Below are positions 35,137 to 44,107 of a stretch of 64,000 nucleotides of DNA, piece by piece; within the stretch, counting starts at the first letter, position 1, and each line of letters opens with the position of its first letter. Where the stretch lies: contig NZ_MTSE01000001.1 of the NCBI RefSeq assembly GCF_002154225.1, positions 744,001-808,000 of the forward strand, given 5' to 3'. A program made the position numbers and the translations under genes. The DNA is from Hymenobacter crusticola. Its GTDB lineage: Bacteria; Bacteroidota; Bacteroidia; Cytophagales; Hymenobacteraceae. A model generated the notes under the pieces. That model searched no databases, was not told the DNA's origin, and saw only the letters and a program-made list of their open reading frames with translations.

Positions 35137-36147
35137 CTAGGGCCGGTAGGGCTTGCCTAGCACCAGCTTATTGCCCGTTACGTCAACCTCGAACAGGTGG
35201 GGCACGCGGTGGTAGCGGCCCTGTATATCTTGGTGGCTGTGCGCGGCCATGAGCAGCTTGCCGTTTAGGTCTCGGAACAGCATGCCGTGGCCGTAGTTGG
35301 GCGGGGTGATGGGGTCTTTTTCCTGCACCCAGGGGCCATCGAGGGTGCCGCTGGTGGAGTAGGCTACGCCTTGCGTGTACACGTCGTAGATCCAGCTAGT
35401 CCAGATCATGCCGAGGCGGCCCGTTTTGGTGCGGAACAGGTAGGGGCCGTCGGTGACTTTATTGGGGCGGTCTTGACCGTTTTTGTCCTTCTCACGGCTC
35501 CAGGGCGAGTCGCTGGCGCGGAACAGTAGCTTGCCTTCGCCCACCGTGCCGCTCAGGTCGGGCTTCAGCGCAATCTTCTCGATGGTGCCGTTCAGGTTTT
35601 GTAGCCACTCGTAGCAATACACGAGGTAAGGTTTGCCGTCCTTATCCACCCACAGCGTGGCGTCGAGGGTGGGTTTATTGGCGGGCAGGTAAGTAGCATC
35701 TTGCATGGGCACGTAGGGGCCCGTCGGTTGGTCACTGACCAGCACGTGGCAGGCCCGGCGCTCGATGGCGTTGCCCTGCACGGTATCAATCTTGACGGCC
35801 CGGTTGGTGAACGTACCGAAATAGTAGTATTTGCCGCGGTACGGGTGAATCTCAGCGGCCCAGATCATCGGCTTGGGGCCCATCCAGGAGTTTGGGTCGG
35901 GCTGTGCTACCGAATAAGGGCCTTCCCAGCGCTTCATGTCCGGGCTTTTCCAGAGCAGACCACCCGTGCCGGTCATATAATACTGGTGGGTTTTCTGATC
36001 GGCCAGAATAAATGGGTCGCTCAGCTGAATGGAGTCCAGCGGCACATTCCGGCGAATGACCGGTAACCTAGCTTCCTGCGCCTGTACAGCAACGGACAGC
36101 AGCAGAAAGCTGCCTATTACCAACCAATTAGCTTTCCTGTTTATCAT
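35137..36147 (-). CDS. GH43-like glycosidase with altered acid motif
   Basis: A 336-residue secreted five-bladed propeller (signal LVIGSFLLLSVAVQAQ). The first catalytic Asp is in SIQLSDPFILADQKTHQYYMTGTG, and a second in PTLDATLWVDKDGKPYLVYCYEWLQ. The position that in classical GH43 reads EGP (general-acid Glu) reads KVTDGPYLFRTKTGRLGMIWTSW here, so Asp replaces Glu; I recall this in a distant GH43 subgroup. It is probably an arabinosidase- or galactosidase-like enzyme. It lies between the GH105 and another GH43 on the same strand, with a ~100-base gap on the upstream side. Confidence 0.82.
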   Translation of the reverse strand: MINRKANWLVIGSFLLLSVAVQAQEARLPVIRRNVPLDSIQLSDPFILADQKTHQYYMTGTGGLLWKSPDMKRWEGPYSVAQPDPNSWMGPKPMIWAAEIHPYRGKYYYFGTFTNRAVKIDTVQGNAIERRACHVLVSDQPTGPYVPMQDATYLPANKPTLDATLWVDKDGKPYLVYCYEWLQNLNGTIEKIALKPDLSGTVGEGKLLFRASDSPWSREKDKNGQDRPNKVTDGPYLFRTKTGRLGMIWTSWIYDVYTQGVAYSTSGTLDGPWVQEKDPITPPNYGHGMLFRDLNGKLLMAAHSHQDIQGRYHRVPHLFEVDVTGNKLVLGKPYRP

Positions 36148-36250
36148 CTTATCGGGTCATTGTTTTGCCGCTATCATCTCCGCACGCGTCTTGGGTTACT
36201 AGACCTAGGTTGCGGCTGCCAGTGGCAAGCCAGCAAGGTGGGTCGACGAA

Positions 36251-37228
36251 TTATGGACGAGCGGGAGCTGCTTTTTTGATCTTAGTAGGCTTCACCGGCT
36301 CAAAAACGTTGACTGGCAAGATGTTGCCTTGCGCGTCGAAGCGCATGGGCGAGATACACGTTTCGCGGTTGTAGCCGTTGCCGCCCGGAATCTTGAAGCG
36401 GTGGTAAGCAATAAACCATTCGTCGGTGCCGGGCACTTGCACCACCGAGTGGTGGCCGGCACCCTTCACCACGCCCTGGCCGTGCAGCACGGGATTGGCA
36501 GAAGCCTTCGTGAACGGACCTAGGGGGGAGCTGGCCGTGGCGTAGGCTACGGAGTAGCGTGGGTCGCGGGTGTCGTATTCGCTCCACATCAGGTAGTACT
36601 TGCCCTGGCGCTTAAACACGAACGAGCCTTCGTTGTAACCCGGCGGCTTGAACTCGATAACCGCGGCCACGTCATACGAGACCATGTCGGGGTTGAGCTT
36701 GACCACGTGGCACTGGCCCTGCCCCCAGTAGAGGTAAGCCGTGCCATCGTCGTCGACAAACGTCATGGGGTCAATGGCTTGGCCCTTGAACTGGCCTTTG
36801 GGCACCAGGGGCTTACCTAGCGGGTCTTTGAACGGCCCGGTGGGTTTGTCGGCCACGGCTACCCCGATGTTGGTGTCAGCCGAGTAGTAATAGTAGTACT
36901 TGCCGTTTTTGGTAGCCATAGCCGGAGCCCAGGCGCGGGCTTTGGCCCAAGCTAGGTCGCGGGGCAGGTCCAAGATGACGCCTTCATTTTTCCAGTGCAC
37001 CAGATCGGGCGACGACCAGGCCGTGAACGACGTGGCCCCCCAGCCCTCAATGCCGTCGGTGGTGGGGTAGAGGTAGAAGTTCTTGCCGAAGGCCGCGATG
37101 TGGGGGTCGGCATACACGCCCGGCAACACAGTAGCCGGCGCTTTGGTCGTATCGATGGTGGCGGTTTGGGCGAGGCAGGCCGCGGGCCAGGCGCTGCTCA
37201 GCAGCACAGCAAAAACAAATGGACGCAT
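36251..37228 (-). CDS. GH43 arabinofuranosidase/xylosidase-like enzyme
   Basis: A 325-residue secreted propeller (signal FVFAVLLSSAWPAACLAQ). All three GH43 catalytic acids are visible: base Asp in GVYADPHIAAFGKNFYLYPTTDG, pKa-modulating Asp in AIDPMTFVDDDGTAYLYWGQG, and acid Glu in GYNEGSFVFKRQGKYYLMWSEYD. KGAGHHSVVQVPGTDEWFIAYHRF supplies the conserved His of many arabinanases and arabinofuranosidases. A longer frame from 37255 adds nine residues before MRPFVF; the signal peptide fits the ATG at 37228. It is the second GH43 of the minus-strand arm. Confidence 0.9.
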   Translation of the reverse strand: MRPFVFAVLLSSAWPAACLAQTATIDTTKAPATVLPGVYADPHIAAFGKNFYLYPTTDGIEGWGATSFTAWSSPDLVHWKNEGVILDLPRDLAWAKARAWAPAMATKNGKYYYYYSADTNIGVAVADKPTGPFKDPLGKPLVPKGQFKGQAIDPMTFVDDDGTAYLYWGQGQCHVVKLNPDMVSYDVAAVIEFKPPGYNEGSFVFKRQGKYYLMWSEYDTRDPRYSVAYATASSPLGPFTKASANPVLHGQGVVKGAGHHSVVQVPGTDEWFIAYHRFKIPGGNGYNRETCISPMRFDAQGNILPVNVFEPVKPTKIKKAAPARP

Positions 37229-37427
37229 ATCGTTGTGTAAGTCTGCAATGTACACCGCGTACGCGGCACCGAGGCTAGCTCGTTAGGTTCCCACTCCCGG
37301 TGAGCTAGCCGTTCAGCAACCTTTGTTTTTCAGCACGCGCGGGCCGCACTCCCCTAAAGTTTCGATCCACGCGTAAAGGCTGCTGTCGGTGCCGCGATTT
37401 TCGCGGTTTGTCAAGGCAAACGTAGTT

Positions 37428-39533
37428 TTAATTGAATTGCACGGTTTTCTTGCCGCCATCGGCGAAGTCGACCTGCACGTTGTTGTTCTGGGCGGAATAA
37501 GCTAGCTTCTTCACGAGCACTAGCTCGTTGTCGGTCCACTTTTCGCCGGCTTTTTTCCAGAGCATGAGCGTGGCATAAATAGGTGGCTTGCCGTCGGCCA
37601 CGATGGCCGTAGCGTCGAGCACGGTGCTGTTGTTGCTGACGGGGTGCAAGCCCTGCGCCGCTACGGTTTCCACCTTTTCCCAGCCGCTAAGCGGCACCAA
37701 GGCTAGCTGGTAAGCACCGTTGCTGATAAGGTGCACTTGGCGGCCGCGCACTTTGCGCGTTTCGTGTTTAATAGGCTGATTGCCAAGCTGCGGCAGGGCA
37801 TAATGACCTAGGCGCACGAAGGTACCCACAGTACCCGTGTACTTATCCACGCGCAGGATGCCATTGGGCAGCGGCACGTCGGCTAGGCTCAGGCGGATGT
37901 TTTTGTCGGTTTCCAGCTGCGCGTCGCGGTAATACACACCGTCCTCGAAACGCTTGAAGGTGAAAAGGCGCAGGGCTTCCCACTCGCTTTTCACGTTTTT
38001 GAACACGTAGTTCATGGCTACCTCGCCGTTGGGGCCGTCGGCTTGCCACGGAAAGGCGCTGTTGTAGCTCAGGCGGTTGTAGTTTTCGCTGCCGCGGAAT
38101 GGCTCGCCCGCCCCGATGATGGGCACGTGGCACCACGCCCGAATTTCGGCCGCGCCGCTATTGGGGTAGTCGGTGATGAGGATATTAGAGCCGGGCTCGT
38201 ACTTGTTGAACACCGTGCCCGGGGCTAGCTCTTTGGTGGCCCAAGCACCTTCGTTTTCGGTGGCCGTCCAGAAGGGGCTGTTAGCCGGCACCAACAACCC
38301 TAGGAAGGCCTTGGCCAGCCAGAACACGCTGCCCCGGCAGCTGTACGACTGCACCGCCGGGTCGAAGGGACCGTAGAAACCTAGGGTTGGGATGTTATCC
38401 TGCAAGAAATCAGGGCTCTGCAAAAATTGGAGCATGGCGCCCGAGGCAATGCGCCGCATCCAGCCGAAGTTGGTGCCCGGCTCCGGCTGAAAGCCCATGA
38501 GCGGAAACGGCACCACGGCCGCAAACCGGTACGCAATGCTGCGCCCCCACATGATCATGCTGCCGTCGCGCCCAAACATATAAGGGTAGTTGTCCTTGAG
38601 CGGGGCGAAGTTGGTGGTAAGCTGTTGGGCCACTTGCGGGTAATGCTCGCGGCCGTAGTACTCCGTCCAGAGGCGGCCGTACATTTCGAAGGCCCACATG
38701 CTGTAGTAGTCGTAAGCGGGGCCGTCGTGGTACCAGCCTTCGCCGCGGTAGTGGGTGAGCTGCTTTTGCAAGTATTCCTCCATCAGCTTCTCGTTTACCT
38801 GGTAGCCCCGACTCTTGAAGAAGCTTAGAATGAAGATGTTGAAATAGCGCCAGTTTTGGGGCACCGTGGGGCCGTCGCCGTAGCTGAGCATGGTGGCCGC
38901 CAGGGTTTTCTTGGTGGCCTCAGGCAGCGGGTCCCACAAGATTTCGGGCGCCGCAAACAGCGCCACCGACAAGCCCCCGAACTCTACCAGATTTTGGCTA
39001 GGTCCGCCGTTGGCCGCGCGGGGCTTGATGTAGGTGTCGCTGCTGGGGTCGACTAGCCGACCGAGCTGGTGGCGGTAGTAGTCGGCTACTTTGATGCCGT
39101 TGAGCGTGAGGCCTGGATTTTCCTTCAGCAGGGGCGCGGCCATGAACAGCGTCCGGCACAGACCTTCCAGCTTTTCGGTCGGCACCTGCCCTTCGTTGCG
39201 CGGATAGCTCTTGCCCGGCTGCTTCGGAAACTGCATGGGGTCATCTAGCTTATGAATGTAGCTGAACGCTCCACTGAGCAGGTACTGGGCCGCATCTTGC
39301 CAGTGCTTGCGCGTCATGCCCGTAAAGGGGCTGAGCTGCTTGTCAGGCTGCTCTAGCTTGAATGGGGGCAGCTGCGTGGCTGGCCGCGCCACGTTGGTGT
39401 TGAAGGTAAGGGCCGGCGTTTGGCTGTATCCTAGGCTAGGGCTTAACAGCAAGGTACTTAGCAAGGCACTGCTCGCAACCCCGCGCACGCCGCGGCGCCC
39501 ATGTTGGGCACCACGGTGGGCGGGGTTGCTCAT
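37428..39533 (-). CDS. DUF2264 protein, probable uronic-acid-acting glycosidase (long form)
   Basis: A 701-residue secreted protein (signal VASSALLSTLLLSPSLGYSQ). The N-terminal ~400 residues are an (alpha/alpha) toroid typical of DUF2264: HWQDAAQYLLSGAFSYIHKLDDPMQFPKQPG, QNLVEFGGLSVALFAAPEILWDPLPEATKK, GWYHDGPAYDYYSMWAFEMYGRLWTEYYG and FGRDGSMIMWGRSIAYRFAAVVPF. The C-terminal ~300 residues are a beta-sandwich extension absent from the shorter paralogue at 49713. I associate DUF2264 (PF10022) with beta-glucuronidase family GH154, from memory. A GTG at 39563 would add 10 residues; ATG at 39533 is preferred. The aromatic and acidic residues of YHDGPAYDYYS and FGRDGSM are plausible active-site parts. 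Confidence 0.82.
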   Translation of the reverse strand: MSNPAHRGAQHGRRGVRGVASSALLSTLLLSPSLGYSQTPALTFNTNVARPATQLPPFKLEQPDKQLSPFTGMTRKHWQDAAQYLLSGAFSYIHKLDDPMQFPKQPGKSYPRNEGQVPTEKLEGLCRTLFMAAPLLKENPGLTLNGIKVADYYRHQLGRLVDPSSDTYIKPRAANGGPSQNLVEFGGLSVALFAAPEILWDPLPEATKKTLAATMLSYGDGPTVPQNWRYFNIFILSFFKSRGYQVNEKLMEEYLQKQLTHYRGEGWYHDGPAYDYYSMWAFEMYGRLWTEYYGREHYPQVAQQLTTNFAPLKDNYPYMFGRDGSMIMWGRSIAYRFAAVVPFPLMGFQPEPGTNFGWMRRIASGAMLQFLQSPDFLQDNIPTLGFYGPFDPAVQSYSCRGSVFWLAKAFLGLLVPANSPFWTATENEGAWATKELAPGTVFNKYEPGSNILITDYPNSGAAEIRAWCHVPIIGAGEPFRGSENYNRLSYNSAFPWQADGPNGEVAMNYVFKNVKSEWEALRLFTFKRFEDGVYYRDAQLETDKNIRLSLADVPLPNGILRVDKYTGTVGTFVRLGHYALPQLGNQPIKHETRKVRGRQVHLISNGAYQLALVPLSGWEKVETVAAQGLHPVSNNSTVLDATAIVADGKPPIYATLMLWKKAGEKWTDNELVLVKKLAYSAQNNNVQVDFADGGKKTVQFN

Positions 39534-39628
39534 AACAGCGCGGAGAAGGGTGGGAATTGGCACGGGAAATATTCGATCAGAAAGGAATGTTCTAGCGGGG
39601 TGAGGTGCCCCGCTTGCACGAGCAGCTT

Positions 39629-41512
39629 TTAGTTCGTGCGGCGGGCTTCGCCGTCGGCTTTCACCACGCTCAGAATCGGCTTTTCGAGGCCGGCTAGCTT
39701 GTCTTGCTCGGGCTTCAAAAGCTCAAGCACCGCTACTTCGTTCTGGCCTTTTTTCAACCACTCGGCAGGCACGTAAAGCGTTTGTTGGGGGCCCACCTCC
39801 CAGTACCGACCTAGGTTGTGGCCGTTGATCCACACCACGCCCTTGCCCCAAGTGCTCATGTCAAAGTACGTATCGGCGGGCTTGTCGAGGGTGAAGGAGC
39901 CGCGGCGCACGACCGGGGCGTTGCTGCCGGCGGCAACCTTCGCCGTGGAGGCTTTGATTTTGGAAATGTCATCGAAAGGCAGGCGGAAGTGCTGCCAGTT
40001 GGTGACCTCCGTACCGGCAAACGTCACCTGCTCGGTGATGCCCTTGCGGTTCTGGGTTAGGTAGGGGCCGAAGTTCAGGCGACCTAGGTTTTCCACCAGA
40101 ATATCCAGAGTCACAGTGCCTTTGGGCAAAGTCAGCTCGGTTTGGCTTTCGTCCTTGCGGCGGTCGAGCACGGCCACGCGTTGCCCGTTCACCATTACCA
40201 CGGCGTAGTCGCGCAGGTCCTTGAGCTGCAACACGCCTTTGCGGCCGCCGGCCAGGGTGGTGCGGTAGAGCACGAAGCCGTAATCCTGGTTCAGGTCTTC
40301 AAATGTCTGAGGCTTAGCGCTTACCACGGCCTTGGGTAGTATGCTAGCGAGGCTGGTGGTCTGCGTCAGCGTGATGCTGGGGATGCGCGTGGAGGGTTTG
40401 GCGGCGGGCACGGCGGGCAGCTTGGTGCCGGCGGGCAGGTGCTTCTCGATTACCTGGCGGAAGGCCATGAACTTCGGCGTGGCATTGCCGGCCTCGTCGA
40501 GGGGCGCGTCGTAGTCGTAGCTACTGATTTGGGGCTCAAACTTGGTGTCGCCGCCCTTGTAGTTGGCCCCGTTCATGAAGCCGCGGGTGGTGCCCCCGTG
40601 GAACATGTACATATTGATGGAAATACCGGCCGCCAGCACCGAATCGAGGCGGGGCGTATACTTCTCGGCGGGCACGGTGTGGTGCGGCGTGCCCCACCAG
40701 TCAAACCAGGCCGGGTACCACTCGGCAATGTAGAAGGGGCCTTTGCCGCCGTGGTAGGTGCGCACCAACTGCTTCACCTTGCGCGGGTCGTCCCAGCCGT
40801 TCACGGCGGGCAGCAGGCCTTCCAAGTGGCCCTCTTTTACTTTTTCGCCAGGGTCGCAGGTGTAGAGCAGACCGTCGAAGCCGGCGTCCTGGAACATCTT
40901 GCGGTTGAGGGCTAGGTAGTTCTTGTCGTCGGAGTAGAAGCCGTACTCATTTTCCACCTGCACCATCAGCACGGGGCCGCCGTGGTTGATTTGCAAGGGG
41001 GCTAGCTGCTTGGCTACTTCCTTCAGGTACCGGCCGTAGGCGGCTAGGTACTTGGGGTCCATGCTCCTGACCTTAAGGTCTTTGTCTTTCTGAAGCCAGT
41101 AAGGGTAGCCGCCAAATTCCCACTCGGCGCACACGTAGGGGCTAGGCCGGACAATCACCCACAAGCCCTCTTCCTGGGCCATTTTCACGAAAGCGGTGAT
41201 GTCGTTGTTGCCCGTGAAGCTGTACTGGCCGGGCTGGGGCTCGTGCACGTTCCAGAACACGTAAGTGCCTATCGTATTCAGGCCCATGGCTTTGGCCATC
41301 TTCATGCGCGCCCGCCACGCCTCCCGCGGAATGCGCGGGTAGTGCAGCTCGCCCGAAATCATCTGAAACGGCTTGCCGTCAAGCAGAAACGCTTCGTCGC
41401 CGAGGGTGAACGTGTGTTTGGCAGCGGGTGCCTTGGTTTGGGCGACGGTTGTCGGGAGGGTTGTCAGGCTCAGGCCACTCAGCAGCACTGCCCCCACTAA
41501 ATTTCTGTACAT
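39629..41512 (-). CDS. GH35 beta-galactosidase
   Basis: A 627-residue secreted enzyme (signal GAVLLSGLSLTTLPTTVAQ). The TIM barrel begins at TLGDEAFLLDGKPFQMISGELHYPRIPREAWRARMKMAKAMGLNTIGTYVFWNVHEPQPG, the GH35 signature. The acid/base Glu is in GGPVLMVQVENEYGFYSDD (about residue 188) and the nucleophile Glu in FYIAEWYPAWFDWWG (about 265). C-terminal jelly-roll domains end with GVVWINGHNLGRYWEVGPQQTLYVPAEWLKKG. It removes terminal beta-galactose. The start GTG at 41515 is one codon before the ATG used here. It is 95 bases from the DUF2264 gene on the same strand and follows the GH43_24-like gene. Confidence 0.96.
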   Translation of the reverse strand: MYRNLVGAVLLSGLSLTTLPTTVAQTKAPAAKHTFTLGDEAFLLDGKPFQMISGELHYPRIPREAWRARMKMAKAMGLNTIGTYVFWNVHEPQPGQYSFTGNNDITAFVKMAQEEGLWVIVRPSPYVCAEWEFGGYPYWLQKDKDLKVRSMDPKYLAAYGRYLKEVAKQLAPLQINHGGPVLMVQVENEYGFYSDDKNYLALNRKMFQDAGFDGLLYTCDPGEKVKEGHLEGLLPAVNGWDDPRKVKQLVRTYHGGKGPFYIAEWYPAWFDWWGTPHHTVPAEKYTPRLDSVLAAGISINMYMFHGGTTRGFMNGANYKGGDTKFEPQISSYDYDAPLDEAGNATPKFMAFRQVIEKHLPAGTKLPAVPAAKPSTRIPSITLTQTTSLASILPKAVVSAKPQTFEDLNQDYGFVLYRTTLAGGRKGVLQLKDLRDYAVVMVNGQRVAVLDRRKDESQTELTLPKGTVTLDILVENLGRLNFGPYLTQNRKGITEQVTFAGTEVTNWQHFRLPFDDISKIKASTAKVAAGSNAPVVRRGSFTLDKPADTYFDMSTWGKGVVWINGHNLGRYWEVGPQQTLYVPAEWLKKGQNEVAVLELLKPEQDKLAGLEKPILSVVKADGEARRTN

Positions 41513-41562
41513 CACGGCCTAAAATTTCTTAGGTGGGTTCTTGGTATGAAAAATCGATTTAG

Positions 41563-42609
41563 CTACTTGGAGGTCTGCTGGTTAAAGAAACCTAGGTTCC
41601 ATTCCGGCAGCCAAGCAATGGTAGGCTGTCCTTCCTTAAACTGCACCGGCAGCCACAGGTGGCGGCTGTCTTTGAGGTCCTTGGGGTTCCAGCGGTCGGC
41701 CATAAAGATAAAGGCGTCTTTTTTGCCCGGCACCGGCAGCACGTAGGTCGACTGCCCGTCGAAGGTGAGCTTGGCGTTGGGGCCGGTCATCGGGTCACCC
41801 ACTAGTTGCCAAGGGCCAAACGGCGAGCTAGCCACGTGCATTGAGGCCTGGTTGGGCGCCCAGCCGGTGCAGCCGCTCGTAATGAGGTAATACTTGCCGT
41901 CTTTCTTGAACAGAGCCGGCGCCTCGCGGTGCTTGCTGAAGAGCATGCTGTCCTGGGTGGTCGGCGTCAGGTAGTCGTCGTTGAGGCGGGCTAGGCGCAG
42001 GTCGTAGTTTTCCTTGGAGGAGTAGATGTGGTAGGCGGTGCCATCGTCGTCCACATACAGGCCCATGTCGCGCGACATGTTGCCGTTGGGCCGGAAGCTG
42101 CTCACGTATTTGAATGGACCCGTGGGCTTGTCGGCCACGGCCACACCGGCGCGGGCGGCCTTGTAGCCCTGGTCTTTCAGCTCCAAGTGAAACCACATCA
42201 CGTACTTGCCGGTCTTCTTATTGTAAATAACCTTGGGCCGCTCCATGAGGCAACCGAGGGCTATTTCGTGCGCCGGATCAGAACTTGGGGTGAGAGCCAC
42301 GCCTTCGTACTTCCAGTTATAAAGGTCCTTCGACGAATACACGTTCACGCCTTCTTCCTGGTGCTGAGCGCGTTTCTCGCCGTACCAATAGTAGGTTTTG
42401 CCCACCAGCAAAATGCCGCCGCCGTGGGCGTTAATCACGTTGCCGTCGGTGTCGTACCACAACTCGCCGGGGCGGAAGTTGGTGTTTTTCTCGGCTTTGG
42501 GGGCACGAGGTTTCGGAGCGCTTTCGGCCGGGCCGCCGGCGTAAGAAGTGCTTTGAAGGGCTAGGGCGCTAAGCGCCAGCAGCGTTAAGGATACTTTTCG
42601 CATGGTCAT
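41563..42609 (-). CDS. GH43, resembling exo-beta-1,3-galactanases (subfamily 24)
   Basis: A 348-residue secreted protein (signal LTLLALSALALQSTSYAG). The opening FRPGELWYDTDGNVINAHGGGILLVGKTYYWYGEKR is the diagnostic pattern of GH43_24 exo-beta-1,3-galactanases (DTDG-x-x-INAHGGGI). The second Asp is in RDMGLYVDDDGTAYHIYSS and a Glu in KHREAPALFKKDGKYYLITSGCTGW. Such enzymes cut the galactan backbone of arabinogalactan and bypass side chains. Its ATG overlaps the stop of the truncated SusC gene (ATGA), which indicates translational coupling; a second ATG two codons later is possible. The subfamily call is from memory of the motif. Confidence 0.88.
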   Translation of the reverse strand: MTMRKVSLTLLALSALALQSTSYAGGPAESAPKPRAPKAEKNTNFRPGELWYDTDGNVINAHGGGILLVGKTYYWYGEKRAQHQEEGVNVYSSKDLYNWKYEGVALTPSSDPAHEIALGCLMERPKVIYNKKTGKYVMWFHLELKDQGYKAARAGVAVADKPTGPFKYVSSFRPNGNMSRDMGLYVDDDGTAYHIYSSKENYDLRLARLNDDYLTPTTQDSMLFSKHREAPALFKKDGKYYLITSGCTGWAPNQASMHVASSPFGPWQLVGDPMTGPNAKLTFDGQSTYVLPVPGKKDAFIFMADRWNPKDLKDSRHLWLPVQFKEGQPTIAWLPEWNLGFFNQQTSK

Positions 42610-43733
42610 GGCGATTCACCTAGGGTGGTTAAAAATCGGCTGGTTGTGGTAGCCTGCAGCCCCGACTGGCTCAGGTGCTCCAGCGCCACGAAGTACTTGG
42701 AGAAGTTGTTGCCGCCGCTGGCGCTAAAGGTGTAGCGGTTTAGCCGCGACGACGACTTCAGCGTCTGCTTGCGCCAGTCTACGTCGGGGTGGCCGTAGGG
42801 GTCGGAGCCGTTTTGGTAGGCTTGCAGGTCGGCATCGGTATATACCGGCGCTAGGCCGTCGTTCCGGCGTGCTTCGTTGTTGAGCAGGGCGTAGTTGTAG
42901 GCGTTTAGCGCCTTCGGCATCTTAATGGGTTGCTGCAAAGCCGATTGCACGGTGAACGAGACCCTAGGCTGACCGGGCGTACCCTTGCGGGTTGTCACGA
43001 GCAGCACGCCATTGGAGGAGCGCACCCCGAGCATAGCCGTGCTCAGGGCATCTTTCAGCACCGTCACCGACTCAATTTCCTCAAGGTCGAACTGGGTGAG
43101 CTGGCGCGGAATGCCGTCGATAACCACCAAGGGCGCTTGCCCCAGCAAAGAAGGCGAAGCAGCATCGGCCCCGGGTTGGCCGGAGCCTTGCACTGTGTAC
43201 AAGCCCGCCAGTCGCCCGGCCAGCGCCGTCACGAAGGAAGTGACCGGCAGCTTCTGGAGCTCATTGTTGTACACGGCCTGCGTGGAAGTAGCCGTTAGGT
43301 CGGGGCGGACCGTGGTGGCGTAGAGCTGCTGCACCGGTTTGAGGCGCGCCACCGCCGCATTCTTGGTGTTCAGCACAATCAGCGGTGCGGTGTCGTCGCG
43401 GAGTATATAGTGCCGCACCACCGACCCGAAGGCGCGCAGCACCACTGTGTCGCCCTTCGTGATGGGCAGCTTAAACGTGCCCATTGCGTCGGATACGGCC
43501 GTGAGCGTACCCCTGCGGCTCGTAACAGCAACACCCACCAGCGGCTCGCCATTCTCGTCGATTACCGAAGAAGTGAGGAGCCTAGTAGCGGTACTATCCT
43601 GGCTTTTGAGAGTGCTGTCTGGTAATTGCCACAGCCTCCTAGGGGCGAGCGGACCCGCCAAAGCCGGCGAGGCGCTGGCAAGGCCTAGGGCCAGAAGAAG
43701 GAGCTTGGTTTTCGTTGGTAAAGGTTCTCCCAT
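42606..43733 (-). pseudogene. Truncated SusC-type TonB-dependent receptor (plug only)
   Basis: A 375-residue protein, whereas SusC proteins are about 1000. A signal peptide (KLLLLALGLASASPALAG) precedes a carboxypeptidase-D-regulatory-like domain (SSVIDENGEPLVGVAVTSRRGTLTAVSDAMGTFKL), and then comes the plug (PLVVIDGIPRQLTQFDLEEIESVTVLKDALSTAMLGVRSSNGVLLVTTRKG). The frame stops shortly after the first barrel-type strands (NRYTFSASGGNNFSKYFVALEHLSQSGLQ). The last 15 residues look unrelated to the family. So the barrel is missing and no SusD gene follows. It is either a decayed receptor left by a deletion or a plug domain kept for another role. The 4-base overlap with the next GH43 shows the fusion point is used as a normal gene junction. 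Confidence 0.75.
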
Positions 43734-43893
43734 AGATAGCGCTTCTGTAAGGTGAGGATGTACGATTGGTGAAAGGAAGGCAAAGCAGCCTAGGGGCTAG
43801 ACTTTAGGAATGATTTATTGACTGTTGCGCCTCAGCATGTAAATAGCTTATCGGAATCAGGATAAAAGTAGAGCTCCGCCAAGGGAGAAAAGG

Positions 43894-43930
43894 GGGCTAA
43901 TTCAACCGAAAAAAGGGGTTAAATTAGCCC
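43894..43930. promoter_or_regulatory. Inverted repeat in the divergent region, candidate HTCS operator
   Basis: GGGCTAATTCAACC (43894-43907) and GGTTAAATTAGCCC (43917-43930) are complementary at 13 of 14 positions, with a 9-base spacer. It lies midway in the 374-base gap between the minus-strand SusC remnant and the plus-strand hybrid regulator, so it is well placed to control both arms. The rest of the gap shows no gene. Confidence 0.55.
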
Positions 43931-44107
43931 GACAGCTGAAAAACGGCCGGCTAAGAATTTGCCTAGGATAGCGTTATTTGGTTGTTTAGTAATACATTAC
44001 AAAGTTCATATTCTGGATTATCCTTTCGCACCAACCTCCTCTTGCTTATCGATCAAGCGCAAACGTTTGCAACAATCGATAATCTAATCCGTCAATCTTT
44101 CGCTGCT

